This document shows positions 1 through 13,289 of a stretch of 64,000 nt of DNA, piece after piece. Where the stretch lies: the NCBI RefSeq assembly GCF_009870125.1, contig NC_046683.1:55009869-55073868 (forward strand). The letters run 5' to 3'. How positions within the stretch are numbered: position 1 is the first letter of the stretch; every line of letters begins with the position of its first letter. A program made the position numbers and the translations under genes. Source of the DNA: Drosophila pseudoobscura (lineage: Eukaryota; Arthropoda; Insecta; Diptera; Drosophilidae). Under the pieces are notes generated by a model. That model did no database searches and was not told the DNA's origin. It was given only the letters and a program-made list of their open reading frames with translations.

Positions 1-1635
1 TCTTCCAGCCCGCATTGCTCTGCCCCTGCCCCTACCCCTGCCCCAGCCCCTGCCACAGCCCCTGCCCCTTCGCCCTGATGATGATATGTGATGTGCTAAT
101 GCCTTCGTCTGTCTGCCTGTCTGTCCGTCTAGGAAAATTAGCCAAAAGAACTTAATTAACCAGAGGGTCCCTGTCCCCTGTCCCTTGCCCCTGTCCCCTG
201 TCTCCTGTCCCCTGTCCCTTTCTCTGGCCCTCTGCTGTCGCCGGACTATGTCCGATTCTGGCTGGGAAATATCATTCAATTTGTCAACACTTTATCGCCC
301 CAACGACCGGCGACATTCGATCCGATTCCCTCAGTCATCATCTCATCATCATCATCATCGTCGTCATCAAGGACCTACAACTGGGATTCCATCTCTTGCC
401 TAACTAAAAATTAAATGCAAATTGCATGCACGAGGGCGTCAGACTATGTGATTTATGCGGGCCGTTTCTACTATCCTAGGAATACATAATACATATACAT
501 AAGCAAACAGAACAGAGCAGAACAGAACAGAACTCCCCCCAAATGATGTCCCATCAATCAGAGAGAGAAGCGACCGACCAACCGAATCGACCATCGGTGT
601 GTGAGGAAAAAACAAAGACCTGCTGCCGTAACGGAGATGAAGTGTGAGGTGGCGCAGGGGTACCTATGACGAGGAGAAGGTGCCATAAGATGCCATGAGA
701 GTAGCTGGCGCCAATCTTTAATGCTGGGGAGGTGGGATGGAGCTGGAGATGGGGATGGGGATGGGGATGGTAGATTAATGACAGAAGATTCTGTTAGTGA
801 CACTGTCATAATGACGAGCATTACGGTACCCTGTTTGAAAAGAGCACAATAAATATGATACTTGATGGTAGAGGGGGGGGAGCAGCAATGCATTGCGGAA
901 GGAATAGAAAACCAATTATGGGGTGCAAATGGGGGGCACATAGAAAACAAAGCACATTCAGGTAACATGCGAATGAAAGTGCTTCAAAAAGACAGGACTT
1001 GACGACAGAGGCTCGAAGCACACAATACTGGGTGGTGCATCTCGGTGCGGAGATATATGTGCGGTATTTAGTCCGAGAAATGGAATACTTGTTGGGAAGT
1101 CTCTGCTGCAGACCTACATAACCCTGTTTGGGAGGTATTCTTTGCCTTTAAATGAAAATTAAACGCATATGGGAGTTACCATGATGGACGGAAGAATCGT
1201 ATCCATTGCAAGTGGTAAAGAGGCCAAAAGAAGACGAATTCCCAAAACGATTTTTTGACCTGCAATTGGTGATAAGTGGCCCGATTTTGGGCCACTATTT
1301 GTTTTCCAGATTTTTGCTTAAAATCAAGGCAGTCACACGGCACAAAAATAAAAGTAGTTTGCGCGGTGATCAATTCAAAATCCCATTTCAACGAAAGTTA
1401 AGGCAATATGTTGATGAGAATATCTGATCTGTAAATGTTGTGCATTGATGGTTAGAATTTAAGGCGAATAAGGTTGGTGGTTTTCTTTTTCGTTTAAATT
1501 AAACCTCTGGTGATAATAGTTCATAAATATACCGTTAACGAATCGATATGGTGCAATATTTCTAGGACTCTTGTAGGAATATGTGGGAGAAGCTTTTTGG
1601 AAGAACTTTTATAATGAATAATAAGATGATAATAA

Positions 1636-1795
1636 ATGACTAAAAAATACCAAAAAATACCAAAGAAAATACAAAAAATAGCAAAGAAAATACCAAAAAA
1701 AATACCAAAGAAAATACCAAATAAAATACCAAAAATACCAAAGAAAATAAAAAAATAACAAAGAAAATACCAAAAAATACCGAAAAAACTAATTA
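1636..1795. repeat. AAAATACCAAAG-type AT-rich tandem array
   Basis: About a dozen variants of AAAATACCAAAGAAAATACC in tandem, the same word family as at 28.7 kb. Confidence 0.8.
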
Positions 1796-4700
1796 TTTAT
1801 TAATTTATAATTAACTAACTGTTAAAGGTAAATAGAATCATCTGTAAATTTTGTAAAAATTTAAGTTTTCATCAGTTTGGAAAATTATATCGGGACAAAA
1901 GAATTTAGAAATTTGTTTTCATTATTTATTTAAATATTTATTTTTTATTATATTTATTTTATATTCTTTTTTATTATACTTATATTTATTTATTTACTGG
2001 GTCTCGCTGGACATTTCGGTGCCACAAAATTCGTTCGCTGCAATTCGTTAAAGAGTTTTTTTATGCCACAAAAAAGGTGGACGTACATTTCCAGGGTATC
2101 ACCACTTCAGCATCAATCTACGGACTCTTTTGGCTATCCATTTTATGGGGATTTATACTGGCATATTTTATACATTTTGTCACAATTTGTTTCTCTCTTT
2201 TCGCGCATGAAAAGTCACAAAAAGATAAGCAGCTTTCCCCTCAATTGATTAAAGCTGACGAACGCCGCCGCTCGGTAATGTTTTAAAGCGCTTAGCGATA
2301 CCGATGCCCTGATACTCCCCCCACGGTCCCCCACGGTCCCCTGCTCCCCTGGCTGCCTTCCTGCCTTGCTGAATAAATAGAGCTCTCCCTTCACGGGCCC
2401 CTCTGTTGCCAGCTCTGGGATAAAGATAATAAATTAACTATGGCCAACACGTAGGGACATAAACTTCCAACTGCTTTTCACGTCTGCACAGGGGTCCGGG
2501 TGCGGGTCCGGTGGCGGTCCCTCCCCCGCACTTTGTGCGATGAAAATTTTGTCAAGTGGTCAGCAGAAAGTGTCCTTCCCGAAACAACGGCAACGACAAC
2601 GACCAACGACAAGAAACCCAACCGAGTGAGTGCTCATACAAAATTAACATTCTAAAACAGCATGGCCCCCCCGCACCACCCACCCCACCCCACCCCTGGG
2701 AAATAGCAACGAAGTGGGGGCCCCGGCCTCATACACTCGCTTGACCTTCGTTTCTGGCATTCATTCAAGACTGAAACTGAAACTGAAACCGAAACCGAGG
2801 CTTGAGACCGCCTTCTGCTTGAGCTATTTACAGCTGACTTGGCAGTATGCCTTCCCCCCCCCCTCGCAACCCCCCAACCCCCCCACCCTCCGACTTCCAC
2901 CCTTCCTTCATTCTTCTCGCTTTTATTCCCAGCAAGTAGCCGCAGGCTTTTAATTTTTTTACAGCTGCCTCAAAACGAGGAGCAAAAAAGTGCCTATAAA
3001 ATGGCTATAAGGGGGGATGGGGGATGGGGGGATGGGGGCACTGTCTGGGCTCTTGCCATTATTCATATTTTGACAGTCCGGAAGGGGGGTGGGGAGTGCC
3101 CACGCGGCGGCGTATGCGTTTTATTTGCTTTCATGATGAACTTTCCTGCATATTTTACGTGGGATGCCGGGATGCTGGGATCCCGCTTGCTCTCCGCTTG
3201 GAAAACGAGCAGCTAATGCGCGTGAAAATACTCTCGACAGGCTGTTCGACTCGGTTCTGTTTGTTCGAGTTGTTTGCTTGATCTTTTTCTGTTTGCCTGG
3301 AAAGAGTTGGCCCTGGAGCCGGCAGTGGAGTCGCAGGGGCCCTCTGTTGACGCTGGCCGCCTGGGGACAGAGCCCGCCCTTCTCTTCCCTCCTCCCGGGG
3401 CCACGCAAATACGAGTACTGCCACAATTAAAAGATGGACTGGGAAAAGTCGTCGCTTATCATAATCCTTGAGCGATAATAATGTCGTGCCAAATGGAAAC
3501 ATTCCATGCATAAAAGGCAGAAATCAGATTTTTCAATGACAAACCTTTTTCGTGGGTTGCGGAAAATCTGAAAAAAATTAAAGAAAATATTTGATTTAGT
3601 TTTTGTTTGTTGTTTTGTGGTTAGAAATAATTAAGAAATTTATACTTAAAAAAAAAGTTGGCAAAATAAAAAATAAAAGGGAACGCACTCATATTTAAAT
3701 AAAATATTCGGGTTTTAAATACAAAAATATTAAAATTAAATGGAATTCACTTTGATTTAAACATAATATGTATTTAAAAGTATTTTTAAACGAAACAGAA
3801 AACAATTTAAAATAAATAAAAAAAAATTAAATTCCGGGAAATGTATTTGATGTAAATCTAGGTATTTTTTAAACATGAAATAAATTTATTTTATACCTGA
3901 AAAATATATCAATTCAAATATTTTCACTTTTTTTTAAATTTCCACCCAAATTCAAGACCCTACGATTATCAGTGCTTTTTTTCTGGGTGTACCACATTTT
4001 TTTACATTTTAAAGTCAAAGAAACTGATTCTTTAGTTGAAGGCTGGAAATCATATTTAAAATGAATTTCTCGCTGGAATTTCATGGCCCAAAATCATCAT
4101 CGTATCGTGGAGGCCATCAAGAGGTGACAGAGTTGAGTGGCAGAAACGATTTCCATACAGAAATTCAATTCAGAATTCAATCGGCAAACTTTTATTTGAG
4201 ATTTGTGTTTCTGTTTTCTGTTTCTGTTTCTGTTGACCCTTTTTCGGCTTGAACTCTGCGATACCTAGGCCGCAGCCTCTGGCGTCTGTCTGCTGTGTGT
4301 GACACTCGAATGTCGCCTGTGGGCCCCCCCCCCCCCCCTCGGGGACGAAAGTAGGCGCCACCCTTGTGGCAAGCAGGGAGCCCCTGCCACCTGCGGCAGA
4401 GTGTAGTTCGAGGCAAAAACACAAACAGAAAACGAGCCGCAAGAAACATCTGGGCAAAAGTTACAGAAGACACAAATTTGCATCTCACAAATGGGAAGGG
4501 GGGACATGTGTTTGTGTCCTGAAATTCGATAAGGCCACGCCCACACAGGCAGGCCCACACAGGCAGGCGTTGCATAATTCAGGGGGCATGCCACATCCAC
4601 ATCAACATCGTTTTGGACAGTGGCACAATGAAATGAACCCGGAGTCTAAGGCCAAGCATTGATTTATGCAGAAAGTGTCATAAATTTGAATATAAATAAA

Positions 4701-5655
4701 CAAAAGGGTGTCCCCATAAATAAATATGCGAGCCGTAGGCCTCTTCCTTTGAGGCCTACACCTGATAGATGGCCAAAACACCCCTCTCTCCCGCTCCTGG
4801 CCCACCTGTAGGACACATCTCTGAGGTGTAGACCTCTCTTTGGGGCCCCTACCCTTCTCTCCCACTTCTCTGTGGGGGGGCCGTTTAAAATGTTTATTTA
4901 ATGGCGACATTTTCTGGTTAATTTTCGTGAAATTTATGTACGCATCCCGCCCGAAAGGGTTGCCACGTGTTGCAAATGTTGCACATAAATTAAGTCTCGA
5001 GAGCGCGGCATTAAGTTCGTGTCTTCTTTCTTTTGGGGAGGAGGTGGGGAGTAGGTGGGTCCGAGACGGTCTGTAATCTTCCCTTTTCTAGTTCTGATTT
5101 CCTCCCGAGTAATGTGTGCCCCTCACGCAGGGTCCAAGGCCAGGGGCTGCCATTGAATTATGATTGCAGTCAGCCTTGGGACATGGCCGGGGCTTTAAGA
5201 TTGGCCTTCACGAGAGCCTGCCTCCGCTCCGCTCCTCCGAGGATAATCTTATTTGCCTTTTGGTCGGAGGCCAATTACTGGCTAGAACAGTCGGACATGT
5301 CATTGGACATGTTTTCCATTTCGTGTTTGTCCATTTTTGCGTGCTCTTTGCCGAATGAAATTAACACAGCATCAAACTTAGAGGCAGTGCCTCCCCCTCC
5401 ACCTCCAGAGGGAGTACACACACGAGGATATGCGAATGGATGGTATCCATGACCACAGAGGAGGCAGCCACAGCGGGCGGTTACCCATGGGCATATCCAT
5501 GGCAAAAACATGAACAGCGGGACATCTGCTGTCTGTCCCTGCCTCTGCCCCTGCCCCTGCCTCTGCCCCTGCCCCTGCCCCTGCCTCTGCCTATGCCGCA
5601 GTGATCTCCCTGCAAATATTGAGATACACAGTAAATACGTACATTCCTGCCTCAA

Positions 5656-5682
5656 GGGGGGGGGGGGGGGGGGGGGGGGGGG
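5656..5682. repeat. Poly-G tract (27 bases)
   Basis: Uninterrupted G run followed by GGAGGAGG. Confidence 0.95.
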
Positions 5683-5946
5683 AGGAGGATGGTGTGTCAG
5701 GAAAATGCAATCAAATTACTTTGATGTTTCCATTAATGTCGTTTACTTTAACGCTGAACGAAGGAATCACTGAATAAATGAAGGAATCAAGAGACGTATG
5801 AAGGGGGGCATGAGGGGGGGGGCCTGAGGCGGGGGGAGGATAAAGGGAAGAACGAAGAAACGAATGAAGCGAATGATAATGGAAGCGAATCATCAAGGAA
5901 TCATCTGTTTGTGCAGTTCTCTTGGCTGCTTGGCGGCGACCACCCT

Positions 5947-5969
5947 CCCCCCCCCCCCCCCCCCCCCCC
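5947..5969. repeat. Poly-C tract (23 bases)
   Basis: Uninterrupted C run within a longer pyrimidine tract. Confidence 0.95.
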
Positions 5970-8900
5970 TCCTCACTCTCTCCTCCTCAGCCATTTGTTG
6001 TTGCAAATCAGGGACGCACACAATGTCCTGCCTGGCATTTTTATTGGTAGAGAGAGAGAGAGAGAGAGCGGCCCACGGCCCACGGCCCCAAAGGCAATTC
6101 ATTTGAGTTATTATCCTGGATATATCGATGGCCAGCCGCATCCGCACAGCACGCCTCCAAGGACCTCGCTCTCTCTCTCTCTCTCTCTCTGGCTTTCCGT
6201 CTGTCTTTTAATGTGCCTCCCCCCACCCAGTAAGGGAGGAGCAACCCCCTCCCCATCCCCTGTGTAAAGTGTCATTTCCGTTTTCGGTTTTATGACATTT
6301 CCTGTCATGTCCTGCCATTATTTTTGCGTTATATTTCGTTACAATTTTCCATTGTTTTCCTCTGTGCAGCTGCAAGAAAAACGCATTTCCTCAAGCTTTT
6401 TCCGCTCGAAGCACGAAAAAGATTTTCTCACCCGAAAATTATCTCTCGAAAAAGGGTTTTTCACGAAAAATGGCAAACATTTGCTAAACGTTGCTTGAAT
6501 TTTCTCCCGTTATAATAACCATTTTCACCATTTTCCTTGGAAGAGCATGTGCTAATGGTATATGCAAAAACAAAAAAAAAACACAAAAAGAAAAACGAGA
6601 GACATTTTGCTGTTTGCCTTAGGATTTCCATTTTCCCATTTTCCCCATTTCCCCCCCACCCCCACTGCCAGCGAAAAATTTACTTAACTTTCGAGAATTG
6701 GGATAAAATTCTTATAATTACTCTTCTTCCTCCTCCTCCTCCTCCTCCTCTTCTTCTTCGTGATATTTACACGAATTTCCATTGGATTTTTTCCCAACTG
6801 TTTTTTTCACAGTTTTCCACGCGACCCTGAACCTCTTTACGCCTCGCTGGGGGGCTGTGGGGGGGCCTGTGGGGCCTGCTGCTTTTGCCCCAGTGATTAT
6901 GTTTAATGACAGACGATGACGAGACTCTTGGAGGCTTCTGGGGCTTCTACTGCTTCGGCCTCTTGCCCTTCTGGGCGTTCGGCTTCCCACCCTCTACAGG
7001 CTATTAATCCATTCAATAATCACCTCTACTCGTTTTGCTCCATTCAAAGACCCCCTGGCACCCGCTCAGCGGCACTTAAATGAGGGCGGAAACAAGATGT
7101 TCTGAATAGGAGGCCAAAAAACAGGTATAGAGCCCCCCCTCCCCTCTTCTAGAGGGCTGTACCCTATCTATGGAGGATTGCTGGCCAGGAAGACGGCCAA
7201 CAGTGGCTTCTCTTGGCCTTCGTGGGACGGGGGCTGGAAAGCCGCGTCAACGACTTCATTTCTGGGGCCCAATTTCCCTGGGTGCGCCGAAAGGTGTCTA
7301 TTTTGTGGGGATAAGCATATCGCAGGGATATACATGTATCCTGCCCCCAAATTAGGAATCGAGCTGTGGATATCATCAATTACCGAAAAACCAGTAGCAG
7401 CACAAATTGCTGGGACAATCAAAATGTCTATTCGTTCGGTTTTCTGGCTTTTTGCCACTCAATTAACAGAAGCATTGTTTTGTGTGCCACAACAACTTGC
7501 TGCAGCACTTGCCACAACGTGAGAGGGGTGTCTGGGGCAGCCACAAAGTTTTGGGCGGCCGGTGGGGAGCGGGCAGCGAGGAGTGGCCCCAAAATATGCA
7601 TCACAATCTGCATTCATGGGCTATCTGGTAGTTTGTATCTTTGAGGTTCGTTTTTGGTTGCACATCCTGGGTCCTTCGGCCCGTGCAGCGCCGAGCATGA
7701 ACTCATGTGTAATTGCATTGATAAGTGACAACTTTTGTGTGGGTCTGTGGTCTGGCCGGAGCCACGTCGAACAATGGAATTAATTGCAGGCGAAACGAAG
7801 GATATTCCAGGGATACATTTAATTCGACTGGAAATTTTCCCACATTCCCCTCCACATATATGTCCTGCCTTAAAACTCGACTCTTTTGTGCCTTAAATTA
7901 GAGTCTGTTTTGCCTACGAATCTCTCGCATCTCTCGCATCTCTCGTGTCTCCCTTGTGTATCCTCCCTTTGTGTGTTTCCATTTCCATTTGCGGCGTGGG
8001 CCTTGCCTTGCTTTTCCTGGCAAATACTTGTAGGAATACAACATGATATATTTAAATTCCAACCAGACAGAAAGACAGACAGCGCAGACAGACAGCGCAG
8101 ACATTAGGCGACAGACTAGAAGTCGAGAGGAGAAGGAGAGGAGGGCCTTGGCAGAGTCGACTAAGAGGTACCCCCCAGGCACTTGTCCCTGAGAGAATCA
8201 ATGGAGAGTGGAGTGCCAGACCGATCCGATTATGGCTCCCCAAAGGGGGCACGCTCCATTGAAGATCAGTGCAGCGGGGAAGGAGCTACCAAAAGGTTTC
8301 ATTTTGGATCCATTTCTGGGCTTTCTTCCTGCTTTTTGTGCACACAATTCAAAGATATCGCAGGCATTAATGGCCCATCGGGGCATACCCTTCTGCCCAC
8401 CATAAATACCTCTTAAAAAAGAGATATTTCAGCATATTTTTGTGCGAATTTCGAAACACAAAAATGTATTTTGTTCTTAGAAATGGGTTTTCTTTTTTGT
8501 TTTGTTTGGGGAAAAGGGGGATGGGGGTACAAGGGGGGACGGAGGGCGGTACAGGCGAAAGCAATTTGCCAAAAGCAACAATGACAACTGGCTGACATTT
8601 GAATTATGCTTACACATCGGATGGGCGGATGGGCGGAAGGGCGGATGGGCGTACGCGTCGCGAATGCGTATCCCAAGGTCGCCGGGGGGGGAGGAGGCCG
8701 CACCGGTGCGTATGAGTAATGTATTGTCACACAACAGGTAGGAGAGAGACACATTTCGTAGCGATGAGCGATATTCTCCGTGACAAGGCAAGTCCTAGCC
8801 CCCCCACCCCCTCTGCCCCCCCTCTGTCTTGCCGTCTAATTACAGCGAACAAAACTGATTTCCCCCCAAAGCCCCCACCCAAAAAAAAGGAAACAAAGAG

Positions 8901-11900
8901 CGGAAGAAGGAGTAGTAGAAAAAAAAGAAAAAGCAAACTTTCGACAGGAAATTTGCTGGGAAGTCAAAGAAGGACTTCTGCTCTCTGCTGACATCCTGGC
9001 ACAAATATTTGTGCAAGATTCATGTACGAGCATGTATTCACGTGTCTACATGTGTGTTGTTTGCAGGGGGCGCCCCCTGGCCAGCCCCCCACCCCCCCAC
9101 CAGCCCGCTCGCTTGCCCTTCATTACGGTCATGACTGGCAGGTTTTCGCTCCCTCTCTCTCTCGTGTGTGCGTCTACTCGTTGTATGTTTAAGTGGCATC
9201 AGCATCAAGTCATCGTCGTGACAAAATGTGACCCATTCAAAGATTCGGTGGAGGGTCTGGCCTAATGCATTTTCTTGGCCTTGGCCTTGGCCCCTGCCCG
9301 ATGATGCCCCACACACACCGCACGTTGCAAGCACTGATAATGAGGCTGCCCGCTGCCTGCTGCCTGGTAATCTTTTTGTTATTCCTGCCGAAGGGTTGCC
9401 ACCCTTTAAATTGCACTGCTTTAAGCCACTCTCGCAGATTGATGGCAACGCAGAAGCAAACGCTTTCCACTTGGCTAACGAAAACACTTTATTTTGCAAA
9501 AATTTGATCAACATTTGGTCTTGCCACAGCCGGAGTCCCAGCCCCAGCCCCATGGACCACAACGCCACATCTTGCCAGCTGTCCGTCTTCGCAGTGCGGG
9601 AGAGAGGGAAGAGATACTTTCCCACAGCTTTCAGGGCAGTGGGGTTCGAGGGAGGCCATGCACTGAGAGAAACGGCGGCAAAGGGCAGCATCTGGCAGGC
9701 CGCGATGGCTAAAGAAGGCATCGACAGGGCATAAAACAAACAGAAATTGTGAATAAATAAACAGGGTAGAGGGGGGGGCAGGGTAAGGGCAGGGAAGGGT
9801 AACAAACCGAAGACCATTCAATCAATAATCAATATAGTAAATAAATATTGTTTTGAAAGACCTGCAAATAGAAGGAAGAAACGGGAAACGGGAGAAGCGC
9901 CCTTCGTGCCTGGAGGCGACACACACACACACACACACATATATAAATCTCTCTTTGAGGAATCAGAGGCAGTGCCTCGTTTTTCATTTGCTCCGCCCAG
10001 TGTCCCAGTGTCCCAGGTCCCTGGGGGTTGGGGGGGGTGGAGGGGGGGCGGGATGCTGCCCCACGTTCCACGCAGTAACCGCCGATGGCTGGCCGTTGGC
10101 TGGCCATTGGTTCCCTTCGTTCCTTTGTCGCATCTGCCTTCGCGCTGAGTGGTCGCCACCTCGTTCCCCCCGTTTATCGGTGGCGCCGTGTGCCCTGCCC
10201 CTGCCCCCCGGCCTGCTCATACAATATGGCCGTGACATCAACAGCGAGAGGGATGTGGCCCCCAGCCCCTTGCTTTATGCGGAAATCAGTTTTGATTTCA
10301 CTCTCTCTTTGGCCGCTTTTCCACCTGTGTTGGGCATCGCCTGGCGCGGCCCCTGGTGGGGGCCGGAAAATGTTATTCAAGTCTGTGCCTTTCGATTAGA
10401 AGGCTTTTCATGCGCAAAATTAAGTTCTTGGGTCGCAGGACCCGCCTGTTCGATTGCTGTTACTAAGGGCCTGCCCCTCTGTCGCTCTCTGCCCCTCCCC
10501 CTCCCTTGCTTGAGCTGTCATCAGAGATTGAAGCCACAAACTGTGGCACTGGGATAATATTTCGTTTGGTGGCATTGTTGTGCGAAAATTGTATAGCATA
10601 CATTTGCGGGCGAAACGTCAAGCTGTCACTCAATTCATTTCATTCATTCATTCATTGATTCATTAATCATTGCATTTGTCATCTGTTCTCTGGGGAGAAA
10701 GAAAGGGCGAGAGTAAGGGAGAAAGAGAGAGAGAGAGAGAGAGAGAGATAGATAGATATTAAACAATTAAAACGTAAATGATATCCGATTTCCCGTTGAT
10801 TTCCCCAAACGAGTGGCAATCGCATTCGCATTCGTATCCGCATCCGCATTCGGTGTATCTTTGTATCTGTATCTTTGTGTGCGTGTGTGTGTGTGCGTGT
10901 GAATTGTTCTTTTATGAAATATGACAGCGATATGTATGGCGGCAATTAATGGATATAATCGAATTATGGTTGAACGGGCCCCGACAGCAGCAGGATTTTA
11001 ATTAATATTTTGCCATTGCTTCTAGTATTTCTCGCTCAGCGAGAGGGAGAGGGGGGAGGGGGAGGGGGGGGAGAGTCCCTTCCATCCATTAGAAAAAACC
11101 CTGCTCCATCAATCAATTAATTTCGGTATTTTCTTGGCAACAAAATGCATTTGAAATAATCATAAATTTCCCCTCAATTGAGGCCTGCATTCGAGCATAT
11201 CCTGTATATCCCTGCGGATTTCTCAACTAATTTCCATATTAAATGTAAATTGAATTTTCCCCCGTTTAGTCCCCCCCCCCCTCGCTGGCTTTGCGAAATT
11301 TCATTTAATTTGGCAAAAAACGGCCCCAGAAGCCGCACCGCCCCGCACCGCCAGAAGATACTAATTTTAAACGTTTGCCTCATTTACATCCCAAAAAACG
11401 GAGCAAGAAACGAAGGCGAAAACGAAAACGAAGGCAAATTTGCAAATCAAATTACGTTCAAGGGTATCCGCGCGACACTTCCTTCGACAGGCACACACAC
11501 ACACATTAGCTGGAGGCGCCTCTCGCTCTCTATAGCCATCTCTGTCTATCGCTTGGGTGGAAGTGTCTTGCCACATCGTATGCATATTTAAGCAGTGTGT
11601 TGGCTTTGCGGTCTTTGCGCCTCACGGAACGTGTTAATTGCAGCCACATTCAGTGTCTCCAGCGGCTGCTGCTCTCGACTCCCGCCTCGTGCCCCCTGCC
11701 CCCTGCCCCCTGCCTTCCGTGCCATCTGCCACTTGCAGCCTCTCTAACAAATGCAATTAAAATCTTCGAGCAAAGAAGAAATTGTTGCAGCCACAGCGGG
11801 ACGGACAGAGAGGCCAGCGCGAAACGGGTGTGGAATGCCAGTTAGAGAATTAGAGAAAGAGGCAAAGAGGCAAAGAGGCAACACATGACAGATAACATAT

Positions 11901-12906
11901 TGCAACACGCGGGCGAGCAGAGCTCCTGCGACCACAAGAGCGAGAGAAATATGGGATGGACAAAGCGAAAGATACAACAAAGCCCAGAGAAGAGAACAAA
12001 AAAAAACACAGAGGAAAGAAAAGCGGAGAGCATTTATCTACGTTCTGTGCTTGGGTCACGCTTCCCGGCATCCCGGCATCCCAGCTCCAGAGCCACAAAA
12101 ACGAATCTAATTTGCAGCAAAGGCCACAAAGGCACTAAAAATACCCCGCAGATACATTTCAGAAACCATTCTGCATCCAGGGCTGCGAGTCCTGCGGCTC
12201 CTGCGACTCCTGCGAGTGATGTCCGTCTGCCCCCCCCCCCCCTTGGCCACCGCCAGATAATTCAGTTTATCCATCAGCGTCATGTTCGGGTGGCGTGTGG
12301 CGTGTGGCAGGATGCGGTATCTCGGACTCCCACGATGGTCTTTGTTTTTCGGTGAATTATTCAAGAAAATCTCCAATTTGCAGCAAATTTTCTTCGTCTG
12401 CGATGGGCAAGCGAAGGGCTTGTGCCATAATTCTATTGTTATTTCGCGGCTCTTCGACTCTTAATCCGTTTTGCAGGGCACCAAAGCAGCCCAAAACTCC
12501 CCATTAGTACGAGTGCCCGCCACTCCCCCCCACCACGTTGCAGCTAATTAAGTTGCAACAGCGGCAGCAGCAGCAGGCGCTAAAATTCGAGTGGAGCGCA
12601 AGGAAAGATGGAAAAAAGGGATGCCCTGTGGCAGGATGCGGATGCGGATGTGAATGAGTGGGCTCCGCTAATCGGCTTAGGGGCATCCAGCTGCTGCTGC
12701 TGCCGGCGGCGGCGGCACGCCCCATCACGTTGCATCGTTGGGGCGCAGCACATTTAATCATTTTTAAGTGGAATGCGAGGCGGGGGCCCTCCACTTGGCA
12801 ACAAATTACAACTCGCATTAATTATACGACGTGTTGCACGGAATATCTAATTGTATAATTGTCTCTCTCCCCCTCTCTCTCCCTCTCTCTCTCACTCTCT
12901 TTGCAG

Positions 12907-13095
12907 GACACTCGCTGTGAATAGTTTTCGCCATTAATTAATGATTAATGCAACATTTTCTATGCATCGTCCACGTTTGGTGCTCCTGCTGCCGCTGTCC
13001 TTGGCAGCCAACCCAAGGCCCAGCATGCCACATGCCACAGCCACGAATGCATTGAGTGACAGCCAGAAATCATCACAATAGACATACAACAAAAG

Positions 13096-13127
<32 letters not shown>

Positions 13128-13181
13128 ACAGCAACAGCAATTCCAGCTAAATCTGAGGCAACAACAACTGCAACGGGCACC
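12907..13181 (+). other. DmsR: Probable 5' UTR part of the first coding exon of DmsR
   Basis: A long CT-rich tract (12861-12903) ends in TTTGCAG at 12906, a strong splice-acceptor profile. The following sequence runs without an obvious donor into the receptor start codon at 13182, so it is read as leader RNA spliced to an upstream non-coding exon that I cannot locate. The leader contains several upstream ATGs and a CAA/CAG repeat (13085-13140). One upstream ORF, 12962-13081, has 39 codons and begins with a hydrophobic, Leu-rich stretch. The boundary is inferred from splice-site quality only. Confidence 0.5.
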
Positions 13182-13249
13182 ATGGCGAGTGGCAACAATG
13201 AAACAGCGCCGCTCTACTGCGGCAGCGGCATGGATAATTTTCACACAAG
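13182..13249 (+). CDS. DmsR: First coding exon of the myosuppressin receptor
   Basis: This 68-base exon encodes the extracellular N-terminus: an N-glycosylation sequon (NET, residues 6-8), then LYCGSGMDNFHT. The start ATG sits in an excellent context (CACCATGG). The exon ends in AG followed by the donor GTAAGC at 13250. Phase 2 matches the exon starting at 21929: the split codon AG+C gives Ser, and the joined peptide reads DNFHT-S-YKNMHGY, the expected run into TM1. No other exon with a compatible phase and receptor-like sequence was seen between 13.2 and 21.9 kb. Upstream in-frame codons are open but carry no ATG, which supports 13182 as the start. Confidence 0.85.
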
Positions 13250-13252
13250 GTA

Positions 13253-13289
<37 letters not shown>

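Larger units (their letters stand above)
1..12906. other. Non-coding DNA upstream of DmsR, rich in simple repeats
   Basis: I see no credible coding exon in this stretch. It contains CCCCTG-type repeats (17-73, 171-219, 5537-5592), a GGGGAT repeat (744-771), an AAAATACC-type AT-rich array (about 1636-1795), a very AT-rich block (3540-3960), a 27-base G run (5656-5682), a 23-base C run (5947-5969), GA and CT microsatellites (6047-6068, 6170-6191, 10709-10752), a TTC/TCC run (6720-6760) and a CA run (9921-9939). Open frames that cross it consist of low-complexity residues and lack fly codon bias. It is most likely intergenic DNA or 5' intron of the myosuppressin receptor gene, because a strong splice acceptor closes it at 12906. 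Confidence 0.6.

Noticed and set aside
6717..6990. - strand frame ending in a Glu run
   Set aside because: The Glu run is a TTC/TCC microsatellite read backwards; nothing else supports a gene.
9038..9817. 259-codon - strand open frame
   Set aside because: No family resemblance, low-complexity stretches translated from microsatellites, no fly codon bias, and overlapping frames on both strands.
9853..10557. 234-codon + strand open frame
   Set aside because: Begins in a CA microsatellite (Thr-His repeats), crosses a G-rich run, and resembles no protein; it is a chance frame in GC-rich DNA.
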